Shown piece by piece: positions 55,599 to 64,000 of a DNA stretch of 64,000 nt. The position numbers were made by a program, and so were the translations under genes. Below the pieces are notes generated by a model. It worked only from the letters and a program-made list of their open reading frames with translations, did not search any database and was not told where the DNA came from. Position 1 is the first letter of the stretch; each line of letters opens with the position of its first letter. The stretch comes from an uncultured Porphyromonadaceae bacterium (lineage in GTDB: Bacteria; Bacteroidota; Bacteroidia; Bacteroidales; Muribaculaceae): contig CAMWLR010000003.1 of assembly GCA_947175215.1 (NCBI GenBank), positions 1 through 64,000 of the forward strand, read 5' to 3'.

Positions 55599-58500
55599 AT
55601 GAATAAATTCTTTATCTCATTCCTTTTGTTTCTGTCGGCTTTGACCGGCATGACCGCCTCGGGGCAGGGATTCACCGTCACCGGTACTGTTACATCGGCC
55701 GAAGACGGAGAACCCCTGATCGGGGCTACCGTCAGAGTCAAGGGAGCCTCGACCGGCGTGACAACTGATATCGACGGTAACTATACTATTAATGTAAAGA
55801 CCGGTGCTATCCTGCTATTTTCATACGTTGGTTATGACCCCCAGGAAAAAACTGTCGGCACAAGCACAACAATCGATGTAGCAATGACCCAACAGAGCAA
55901 TATGCTTGACGAACTGGTGGTTATCGGTTATGGCGCGGTAAAGAAAAGTGACCTCACCGGCTCGGTTTCGAGCGTAAGCTCTGACAAACTGACCAAGACC
56001 CCGGCCGCATCACTGTCTAACGCCCTGCAGGGCCAGGTTGCCGGCGTCACGGTCAACTCGCTCAGTGGTCGCCCCGGTGCATCTGCCGAGGTGCGTATCC
56101 GTGGTGTCGGGACCATCCACGGCGCCTCACCTATATATGTAGTCGACGGCGTCATCTGTGACGACATCAATTTCTTGTCAACCAATGACATCGAGCATAT
56201 CGAGGTACTCAAAGACGCATCCGCCACAGCTATCTACGGTTCACGTGGTGCCAACGGTGTTATCATCGTCACCACCAAGGGCGGCAACCTCAACAAGCCT
56301 ACCACCATCACTTTCAACGGTTATGTAGGTCTGCAACAGCGTTGGAAAAAACTTGACGTGATGAACGCCAAAGACTTTGCCGACACATACGTTGCCATTA
56401 ACGCCAATGCCTCGGCAAAGAAAGTATATAACGAGCAGGGATTCAACCAATGGCTGGCTCTCTATCAGGGTGTACGCAACTCAGACTTCTACCCCACTGT
56501 ATATAATCCTGACACAAACCCCACCGGCTTTGACTATTCGGCAGTCGATACCGACTGGCAGGATGAGGTGTTTCGTAACGGGATGATACAGAACTATCAC
56601 CTCGCTGTCGACGGCGGTAATGATCGTCTGACCTACTCAATGTCAGGCAGCTGGTTTAAGCAAGAAGGTATCATCATCGGCTCGGATTACAGCCGCTTCA
56701 CCGCCCGACTCAACACCGCTTTCCAGGCATTCCCATGGATGAAGATCGGCGAGAACATCTCATTCATGGCCTCTGTCGCCAAGAACGCATACGAGAGCGG
56801 AGACAACAGCGAGAGTGCCGGTGCCAACATACTCTCGGCAGCATTTGCCATGGCCCCCTGGGATCCCACCCACTATCCCGACGGTTACTATAACCGTAAG
56901 GGTAAGGACATGAGCGGGCTTATCGCCGCCGGCTCAAACTTTAAGAACGTTACCAACCCGTTCTCGATGGTCGAGTATTCTCACCCCAAGACACGCAACG
57001 AGCGCTTTGTCGGCAACGTGTTTATCGACCTCACCCCGGTCAAGCACTTTGACTGGCGCACCAGCTATAGTTTTGACTACCGCATCACTACCGACAAGAG
57101 CTTTGCAGACGCTTATCAGGTATCATCTTACGACAAACGCGACAAAAACTTCCTGAGCTCGTCGATGGCCCGCAACTATTACTGGAACGTTGACAATATC
57201 CTCACCTACAATAACTCATTCGGTAAGCACGACATCACGGCGATGGCCGGCTTCACCGTTGAGGAATACAACTACTACTCGATCGGCAACTCAGGATCAA
57301 ACATCCTCAATCCTGACGAACGCAACTGGTATCTGTCACAGACAACCGAAGACCCCGGCACACCCAGTGACGGTGTTGCACGCAACCGCCGCCAGTCTTG
57401 GCTTGGCCGTGTAAACTACTCATACGACAGCCGCTACCTGCTTACCGTCAACTTCCGTGCCGACGGGTCGAGCAAATTTGCCGAGAACCGCTGGGGTTAT
57501 TTCCCCTCATTTGCAGCCGCCTGGCGTCTGAGCCGCGAGAGCTTCATGAAAGATTTCACAAACATCGACGACCTCAAGATCCGTCTGGGCTGGGGTAAGG
57601 TCGGTAACGACAATATCGGCAATGATGCCTTCGTGCTCAATATGTTCTCTAACGGTCCGACATTTGTCGACTATGTATTAGGAGCCAACCAGACACTCGT
57701 CAACGGTGCAGCCGTACTGACATGGATAAACAACGGCGGTCACTGGGAGAACACCGAGCAGTGGAGCGCCGGTGTGGACATCTCGCTCTGGAATGGCAAA
57801 CTGAGCGGATCACTTGACGGATTTATCCGCAACACCAACGATATGCTCATGGGTGTCAATGCCCCCGCTCATGTCGGCAACCTCTACTCGGCCATGGCCA
57901 ACGTAGGCAAGGTGCGCAACAAAGGTATCGAAATCAATATCGATCACCGTAACACTATCAATAGCTGGTTGCGTTACTCGGTCGGCGGCAACATCTCGTT
58001 TATCGACAACAAACTGGTGTCGCTCAACGGCGGTTCGCCCGTCTACACCAACTATGCTAACGTGCAGGTTGTTGACGAGGGATACCCCCTCTACTACTTC
58101 TGGGGCTACCAATATGACGGCATATACCGCACCGACCAGGAGGCCCTCGACTACCTCACCGGTTACAATGCTGCCAACATCCCCTTCCATGCCGGCGATG
58201 CCAAATATATCGACAACAACGGTGACGGTGTGATTGATGACAAAGACCGTGTGCAGCTCGGTTCATCAATCCCCAAAGTCAGCTACGGTATCAACCTCGG
58301 TCTCTGGATAAAAGACTTCGACCTGCAGCTCTTCTTCCAGGGTGTTGGCGGCTCAAAGATCTACAACCAGATGCGCCACCGTCTCGAGAGCAACGGTTCG
58401 ACCTCAGTACTCTCACCCGTCATGGCAGATGCCTGGACAGTCGACAACCCCGACGGCTCAATCCCCAACCCCAAGAACACCGTCAACTATTATGTCTCAG

Positions 58501-58739
58501 ACCGGTTCCTCGAGAGTGGCAACTACTTCCGCCTCAAAGACCTGCAGATCGGTTACACGCTGCCCAAGTCGATTCTCGGCACCAAAGGGATAAAGAGCTG
58601 TCGCTTCTATGCTCAGTGCTCAAATGTGTTCACTATCACCAACTACTCAGGATTTGATCCAGAGGTAAGCGGTGGTGTTGACTACGGCAACTATCCTCAG
58701 AGCCGCACATTTATCTTCGGTGTCAACCTGACATATTGA
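55599..58739 (+). CDS. SusC/RagA family TonB-linked outer membrane protein
   Basis: CarboxypepD_reg N-domain, plug motif ASATAIYGSRGANGVIIVTTKGG, C-terminal TFIFGVNLTY. Confidence 0.97.
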   Translation: MNKFFISFLLFLSALTGMTASGQGFTVTGTVTSAEDGEPLIGATVRVKGASTGVTTDIDGNYTINVKTGAILLFSYVGYDPQEKTVGTSTTIDVAMTQQSNMLDELVVIGYGAVKKSDLTGSVSSVSSDKLTKTPAASLSNALQGQVAGVTVNSLSGRPGASAEVRIRGVGTIHGASPIYVVDGVICDDINFLSTNDIEHIEVLKDASATAIYGSRGANGVIIVTTKGGNLNKPTTITFNGYVGLQQRWKKLDVMNAKDFADTYVAINANASAKKVYNEQGFNQWLALYQGVRNSDFYPTVYNPDTNPTGFDYSAVDTDWQDEVFRNGMIQNYHLAVDGGNDRLTYSMSGSWFKQEGIIIGSDYSRFTARLNTAFQAFPWMKIGENISFMASVAKNAYESGDNSESAGANILSAAFAMAPWDPTHYPDGYYNRKGKDMSGLIAAGSNFKNVTNPFSMVEYSHPKTRNERFVGNVFIDLTPVKHFDWRTSYSFDYRITTDKSFADAYQVSSYDKRDKNFLSSSMARNYYWNVDNILTYNNSFGKHDITAMAGFTVEEYNYYSIGNSGSNILNPDERNWYLSQTTEDPGTPSDGVARNRRQSWLGRVNYSYDSRYLLTVNFRADGSSKFAENRWGYFPSFAAAWRLSRESFMKDFTNIDDLKIRLGWGKVGNDNIGNDAFVLNMFSNGPTFVDYVLGANQTLVNGAAVLTWINNGGHWENTEQWSAGVDISLWNGKLSGSLDGFIRNTNDMLMGVNAPAHVGNLYSAMANVGKVRNKGIEINIDHRNTINSWLRYSVGGNISFIDNKLVSLNGGSPVYTNYANVQVVDEGYPLYYFWGYQYDGIYRTDQEALDYLTGYNAANIPFHAGDAKYIDNNGDGVIDDKDRVQLGSSIPKVSYGINLGLWIKDFDLQLFFQGVGGSKIYNQMRHRLESNGSTSVLSPVMADAWTVDNPDGSIPNPKNTVNYYVSDRFLESGNYFRLKDLQIGYTLPKSILGTKGIKSCRFYAQCSNVFTITNYSGFDPEVSGGVDYGNYPQSRTFIFGVNLTY

Positions 58740-58780
58740 TTCCTCATTCTCCAACACTCTAAAGATTTTCAAAAGACTCC

Positions 58781-60391
58781 ATGAAACTCAATATAAACAA
58801 ATATCTGCTCGCTGCCGGCGTACTATCAGCCGCGATGCTGACCACCGGTTGTAACGACTGGCTCGGCGAGGACAGCCCCGGCTCGACCAAACTCAAGGAT
58901 TTCTATGTCAACGGCACAGCCTACATACAGAATGTCAATGGCTGCTACACCCCGCTTGCATGGGAATATAAAAACGCCTATTTCTCTGAGTGGTATTTCG
59001 GCGACATCGCTTCTGACGACGCTCTCAAGGGTGGCCAGAATCTCGCCGACGGCCCCGATGCCTACGACATCGACAACTTCAAGACCAACGCCAACAACGG
59101 CATCGTGCTACAATATTACCGCGCCAAATATGTAGGCATCATCCGCTGTAACCTCGCTATCGCCCAGCTCGAGGAATTTGAGGGTGATGACATCGTCAGC
59201 CCCGAGCGCCGCGACTGTCTGTTAGGTGAGGTTTACTTCCTGCGCGGATTTTACTACTTCCAGCTCGTGAGACTCTTTGGCGGTGTACCTCTGGTACATG
59301 ATGTCCTGGACTCGTCAAACAGATGGCAACAGCCCCGCGCGACAGCCGATGCGGTATATGAGTCTATCATCTCAGACTTCACCAACGCCGAGAAACTTCT
59401 TTATAAGAAAAGCCAGTACACCGCCGACGATCTCGGTCGTGCCACCAAGGGCGCTGCCACCGCGATGCTCGCCAAGGCTTACCTCTATAATCACGACTAC
59501 GAAAACGCTTACACATGGGGTAAGAAGTTTGTAGACGAGTATTACAAGGCCGGTGAATACTCTCTCTGCGCCAATTATGCCGACAACTTTACCCTCGCCG
59601 GCGAGAACGGCCCCGAGAGTGTCTTCGAGATACAGTATGCCGCCGACCCCACCAGCGACTACGGTGACAACTTCGGCTTCACCCGCGGAACATTCACCAC
59701 CATCCTCACCCGTCCGCGCATGAGCTCGCTCGCCGACAAGAGCGGTTGGGGCTGGGATCACCCCACACATAACCTCTATAACGAGTTTGAGCAGGGCGAC
59801 GTGCGCCGCGAGGTAGCTATCGGTATCCCCGATGAGCAGTGTCTCGATGAAATCGAGGTGACCTATCTCGGCAGCTATTATTACAACAACAAGATCTCAT
59901 ACAGCGAGGGGGGCACATTCCCCGCTATCGATCACCACTCGCGCAGCCCGCTGAACTATCGTCTCGTCCGCGCTTCAGACGTGCTTCTGCTTTACGCCGA
60001 GGCAGCTCTCGAGAGTGGTAAAGACCTCAACGGCGCCAAGTGGGCACTCGAGGAGGTACGCGGCCGCGCCCGTGCCAACGCCACCGAGACCAATGCCCTC
60101 CCCTCATTCCCCAACTATCGCGGTTACTCTGACAATCCCGAGTCACTGCGCGAAGCCATCCGCCACGAACGTCGTGTCGAACTGGCCATGGAGGGTCACC
60201 GCTGGTTTGACCTCGTCCGCTGGGGCATCGCCGCTCAGGTGATGGATAAAGACACCGGCAGCTACGGCAAGACGGAGTCCGCCGAGGCCCGCGCAGAGAT
60301 GGCCTCGTTTATCCCCGGCAAACATGAGCTCTTCCCCATCCCCTCTGAGGAACTCAACCTCAACCCGATGGAACAGAATCCCGGATACTAA
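58781..60391 (+). CDS. SusD/RagB family nutrient-binding lipoprotein
   Basis: Lipobox TTGCNDW, LRGFYYFQLVRLFGGVPLV, RHERRVELAMEGHRWFDLVRWG. Confidence 0.97.
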   Translation: MKLNINKYLLAAGVLSAAMLTTGCNDWLGEDSPGSTKLKDFYVNGTAYIQNVNGCYTPLAWEYKNAYFSEWYFGDIASDDALKGGQNLADGPDAYDIDNFKTNANNGIVLQYYRAKYVGIIRCNLAIAQLEEFEGDDIVSPERRDCLLGEVYFLRGFYYFQLVRLFGGVPLVHDVLDSSNRWQQPRATADAVYESIISDFTNAEKLLYKKSQYTADDLGRATKGAATAMLAKAYLYNHDYENAYTWGKKFVDEYYKAGEYSLCANYADNFTLAGENGPESVFEIQYAADPTSDYGDNFGFTRGTFTTILTRPRMSSLADKSGWGWDHPTHNLYNEFEQGDVRREVAIGIPDEQCLDEIEVTYLGSYYYNNKISYSEGGTFPAIDHHSRSPLNYRLVRASDVLLLYAEAALESGKDLNGAKWALEEVRGRARANATETNALPSFPNYRGYSDNPESLREAIRHERRVELAMEGHRWFDLVRWGIAAQVMDKDTGSYGKTESAEARAEMASFIPGKHELFPIPSEELNLNPMEQNPGY

Positions 60392-60426
60392 ACCCTAAAC
60401 TAATCCTATAATGCAGCCTTACTTGC

Positions 60427-60452
60427 GGCAAGCCTGTCTAAACGGGCTTGCC
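60427..60452 (+). other. Intergenic hairpin between susD and the downstream secreted protein gene
   Basis: GGCAAGCC-N10-GGCTTGCC perfect stem with no strong U tract. Confidence 0.55.
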
Positions 60453-60591
60453 CGGGTAAAGGTCCCCGATCCCCCTCTAAACACTCTCCTCCTGTCTCTC
60501 AATAACAGTCTCTCTCAACAATACCCCGAAAGTCAAATAGACCCAGATATCTAAACCTATTAACCTATCAATTTAACAAATTCTTTTAAAC

Positions 60592-61515
60592 ATGAAAAAA
60601 TTTACTCTCATCGCAGCCACCGGTCTCGTGGCCATTGCTGCTAAGGCCCAGTACACCTGTGACCCTTCGACCTCTGTTGTTGCCACCCAAGAGCCCAAGA
60701 CAGTAGAATACATCACACTGTCTGAGGACGCTATCAATGATCTTAAGACAGCCGGTGCAACTGTTACATACATTGGCCCCGATGCCGACAACGGCCGTAA
60801 CCTCTGGTACTGGGAAAACACTCTCATCCCCGGCGATGAGTCATATCCCCGCGTAGATATGGCAGAGGGTGGTTATATCTCAGTTGTAGTCACAAATGTA
60901 GGCTGGTCAGGTGCCGGTCTCGCAATTTCCGCTCCCGGTCTCGACCTCTCAATGCTTAACGATGACACTCACTTCCATCTGGCATACATGACTCCCACCG
61001 GCAACGGTCCCGCCTCAATCGCGTTGATAATCCTGGATGGTGACGGCGGGTCCCCCGCCAAGGTTGCTCTCGGTGACTCTTTCAACGACAATGGTGCTAT
61101 CTTCCCCACCATCGCTCCTAAAATCACCGATGACTGGCAGGGTATCGACATCACCCTCGGTCAGCTCAAGAAGATCTATCCCACTTTCTCACCCGCCAAT
61201 CTCAACGCATGGACCGGTAACCTCTTCTCTTTCCTCGGTGGTGGCGTACAGGGTCAGAGTTTCGCATTCGATGCCATCTACTTCTACAACACCTCAGGCG
61301 CAGGTGTTGAGAGCGTAATGGCCGATGATGCAGTTGATTTCGTTGTCACAGCCAACACTATCAATGTCACAGGTGCTACCGGCATCAAGGTTTACAACCT
61401 CAACGGTCAGCTCGTAAAAGCTACCGCAGGCACCACCCTCGGTCTGGGCTCACTGCAGCCGGGCGTATATGTAGCCAAGGCCGGCAACAAGGCTCAGAAG
61501 ATCGTTGTCCGCTAA
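60592..61515 (+). CDS. Secreted PUL protein, putative carbohydrate-binding, T9SS-like tail
   Basis: Signal peptide, beta-rich domain, C-terminus IKVYNLNGQLVKATAGTTLGLGSLQPGVYVAKAGNKAQKIVVR; between susD and GH16. Confidence 0.78.
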   Translation: MKKFTLIAATGLVAIAAKAQYTCDPSTSVVATQEPKTVEYITLSEDAINDLKTAGATVTYIGPDADNGRNLWYWENTLIPGDESYPRVDMAEGGYISVVVTNVGWSGAGLAISAPGLDLSMLNDDTHFHLAYMTPTGNGPASIALIILDGDGGSPAKVALGDSFNDNGAIFPTIAPKITDDWQGIDITLGQLKKIYPTFSPANLNAWTGNLFSFLGGGVQGQSFAFDAIYFYNTSGAGVESVMADDAVDFVVTANTINVTGATGIKVYNLNGQLVKATAGTTLGLGSLQPGVYVAKAGNKAQKIVVR

Positions 61516-61586
61516 TCAATACCTCACGATTTTTCCTTACCAATAGCTCTCAATTTCAAGACCGTAAGATTGTCTTAGGTTAATTA

Positions 61587-61628
61587 CAGCGGGGTGTCGT
61601 CACCATCCCGGCAACCGACACCCCGCTG
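61587..61628 (+). terminator. Terminator hairpin
   Basis: CAGCGGGGTGTCG-loop-CGACACCCCGCTG followed by T-rich tract. Confidence 0.85.
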
Positions 61629-61699
61629 TTTATGTTTTTACTGCTACCCCACTTTATCATACTAACCATCATTCCATCATTTTCTCTACCCACCACCCC

Positions 61700-62860
61700 A
61701 TGAAACTCCTCTTACCCGCTACCATATTATTCTCGTTAGCTACCCTCACAGCCAATGCAGCCGATCATCAGAACGGATCAGGGGAGACTGACGGTTACAC
61801 ACTCGTGTGGCAAGATCTCTTTGATGCAGATGAGCTAAACCCACTCAGATGGGATATTGAGGTCAACGGATCGGGGGGTGGCAATAACGAACTGCAATAT
61901 TATACCGACCGTCCTGAAAACGTCCGCCTCGGTGATGACGGCCGGGGCAATCACTGCCTGATACTCACCGCCCGTCGCGAGAGTTACAAGGGCCGTAATT
62001 TTACCAGCGGCCGCGTTAACTCAAAAGGACGAATAGCCTTTACCCACGGCAAGATGGAGGCCTCCATAAAATTCCCCTCGACCGCTAACGGCCTCTGGCC
62101 GGCATTCTGGATGATGGGTAACGACTATGACGATGTCGGCTGGCCGCGCTGCGGAGAGACCGATATAATCGAGATGGGGCATATCGACGGCATCAATGCC
62201 GGAGCGCAAGACCGATACTTCAACGGCGCATGTCACTGGGGCCCCGCTTGGCCTAACGCCTCTTACGCAAAGCATACCACAAAATCTTATAGTCTGCAAG
62301 ACGGCGAGTTCCATCTCTTTACAATAATTTGGGATGAGAACGGCATAAAGATGTATGTCGATCTCGACAAACATCCCGTCCAGAATCCCTACTATAAATT
62401 TGATTGCCCGCAGGATGACCCCGGCAACGAGTGGTCAGCCGGCAATTACTTCCACAAAGACAACTTCATCCTCTTTAATCTCGCTATCGGCGGCAATTTC
62501 CCCTCAATACATACCCCCGAGGGGATCACTGCCCTCAATAGCGCCAACGACAACCAGGCCTCGATGTATATCAATTATGTACGCATCTATCAAAAAGGCC
62601 TGACATCTGAGAACACTGACTTTCTCGATCTTGGCGATGACAAGTCGGGAATCGAGACCGTATCAACCGAGACAAAAGAGGACACCATAAAATATGACGG
62701 TCACACCATCCTCTCTCACGACCGCAACCTCACGCTCTACACCCTGTCTGGCCGTCAGGTCGCCGCCACAGACACCGGCAGACTTTCGACGTCGGGGATT
62801 ACCCCGGGACTCTACCTTGCCACCAGCCCATCAGCTTCGCTCAAGGTAGTGATACGATAA
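61700..62860 (+). CDS. GH16 family endo-beta-glucanase (laminarinase/lichenase-like) with T9SS-like tail
   Basis: GH16 core WPAFWMMGNDYDDVGWPRCGETDIIEMGHIDG, SGRVNSKGRIAFTHGKMEASIKFP; C-terminus LYTLSGRQVAATDTGRLSTSGITPGLYLATSPSASLKVVIR. Confidence 0.92.
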   Translation: MKLLLPATILFSLATLTANAADHQNGSGETDGYTLVWQDLFDADELNPLRWDIEVNGSGGGNNELQYYTDRPENVRLGDDGRGNHCLILTARRESYKGRNFTSGRVNSKGRIAFTHGKMEASIKFPSTANGLWPAFWMMGNDYDDVGWPRCGETDIIEMGHIDGINAGAQDRYFNGACHWGPAWPNASYAKHTTKSYSLQDGEFHLFTIIWDENGIKMYVDLDKHPVQNPYYKFDCPQDDPGNEWSAGNYFHKDNFILFNLAIGGNFPSIHTPEGITALNSANDNQASMYINYVRIYQKGLTSENTDFLDLGDDKSGIETVSTETKEDTIKYDGHTILSHDRNLTLYTLSGRQVAATDTGRLSTSGITPGLYLATSPSASLKVVIR

Positions 62861-62976
62861 GGTCACTTACACTATAAGACTAATCTTCAAACCATTACAA
62901 ACCGCACTGTAACAGTAAGGGTATATATCCCCCTACTGCTGCAAGCTATCTTATTATCATATACAACCCTAAAAAC

Positions 62977-64000
62977 ATGAATAAATTACTCATATCCGCC
63001 TTAATGTCAGGATGCTGTCTCTCGACCATGGGGGCATCGATGACAGATGCACAGATCGACAGCTGTGTCGTTGATATGATCGGCCGCATGACTCTCGCCG
63101 AGAAGATCGGTCAGCTCAATCAGTTGTCAGGTTATGGCTACGCACCCGATATGATCGGCTCTATCCGTGACGGGGCTGTCGGCTCTATCCTAAATGAGAC
63201 CGACCCCGAGGTTGTCAATAAACTCCAACGCGAGGCAGTCGAGAACACCCGCCTGGGGATACCCCTGATTTTTGCACGTGACGTTATCCACGGCTTCCGC
63301 ACTATCTTCCCTATCCCTCTGGGTCAGGCTGCATCATGGAACCGAGACATGGTCGAGGAGGGAGCCCGGGTAGCTGCCGATGAGGCCTCGTCAGTCGGTA
63401 TCCGCTGGACATTCTCTCCTATGCTCGATATCGCACGCGATGCCCGCTGGGGACGCATGGCCGAAGGCTTTGGCGAAGACACCTATCTCACCTCAGAGCT
63501 CGGCGTGGCTATGGTCAAGGGGTATCAGAGTGACGATCTCTCAGCCCCCAACACCATGGCGGCATGTGCCAAACATTTTGCAGGATATGGCGCAGCTGAG
63601 AGCGGCCGCGACTACAACACCACATGGATCCCCGAGATACAGTTGCGCGAGACTTACCTCCCCCCTTTCAAGGCAGCCTCTGATGCCGGAGCGGCAACAT
63701 TCATGTGCTCATTTAATGACATCTGCGGCGTACCCTCGTCAGGCAACCGTCACCTGCTTCAGGAGATACTGCGCGATGAATGGGGATTTGACGGTCTGAT
63801 GGTAAGCGACTGGGGCTCGATACAGCAGATGATTCCTCACGGATATTCCGCCGATCTCAGTCAGGCAGCCGCACAGGCAGCTGATGCCGGCGTCGATGTC
63901 GATATGGAGAGTTATGCCTACATCTCTCATCTCAATGATCTCGTGACTGCCGGTAAGGTATCTGAGGCACGCGTAGATTCGCTCGTCGCCAATGTGTTGC
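62977..64000 (+). CDS. GH3 family beta-glucosidase (BglX-like), truncated by window end
   Basis: Open frame from ATG 62977 to window end: MTLAEKIGQLNQLSG, IPLIFARDVIHGFRTIFPIPLGQAASWN, FSPMLDIARDARWGRMAEGFGEDTYLTSELGVAMVKGYQ, CAKHFAGYGAAESGRDYN. Confidence 0.93.
   Translation, partial: MNKLLISALMSGCCLSTMGASMTDAQIDSCVVDMIGRMTLAEKIGQLNQLSGYGYAPDMIGSIRDGAVGSILNETDPEVVNKLQREAVENTRLGIPLIFARDVIHGFRTIFPIPLGQAASWNRDMVEEGARVAADEASSVGIRWTFSPMLDIARDARWGRMAEGFGEDTYLTSELGVAMVKGYQSDDLSAPNTMAACAKHFAGYGAAESGRDYNTTWIPEIQLRETYLPPFKAASDAGAATFMCSFNDICGVPSSGNRHLLQEILRDEWGFDGLMVSDWGSIQQMIPHGYSADLSQAAAQAADAGVDVDMESYAYISHLNDLVTAGKVSEARVDSLVANVL

Overview
This 64 kb window is chromosomal DNA from a Bacteroidales genome, probably Muribaculaceae-like. 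That placement is inferred from SusC/SusD genes, TAnnTTTG-type promoters and gene content. It is mostly housekeeping: dnaG, an RND efflux operon, rsmI, dacB-like PBP4, fabG, agmatine-to-putrescine genes, mutA/mutB, pulA, mltG, pyrK/pyrD, ftsY, rimO, isochorismate synthase, DHH phosphoesterase, glmM, NlpC/P60, miaA and DPP-IV. The right end carries a beta-glucan-type polysaccharide utilization locus (one-component Reg_prop/Y_Y_Y/LuxR regulator, SusC, SusD, secreted binding protein, GH16, truncated GH3). I see no CRISPR array, rRNA operon, transposase or prophage. The observations most worth following are: (1) an ATPase-TOPRIM/DUF4435 fusion (OLD/PARIS-like architecture) embedded in a tight four-gene agmatine/putrescine operon; (2) a multi-TM protein carrying a degenerate Nudix domain, in an operon with DPP-IV and miaA; (3) a coiled-coil protein with an AT-hook-like tail; (4) a tandem-duplicated promoter in which the TTTG of one -7 box lies at the -33 position of the next; (5) a roughly 190-nt structured leader ahead of methylmalonyl-CoA mutase; (6) several short repeats and palindromes at gene boundaries; (7) three secreted proteins sharing a T9SS-like C-terminal tail, two of them inside the PUL.
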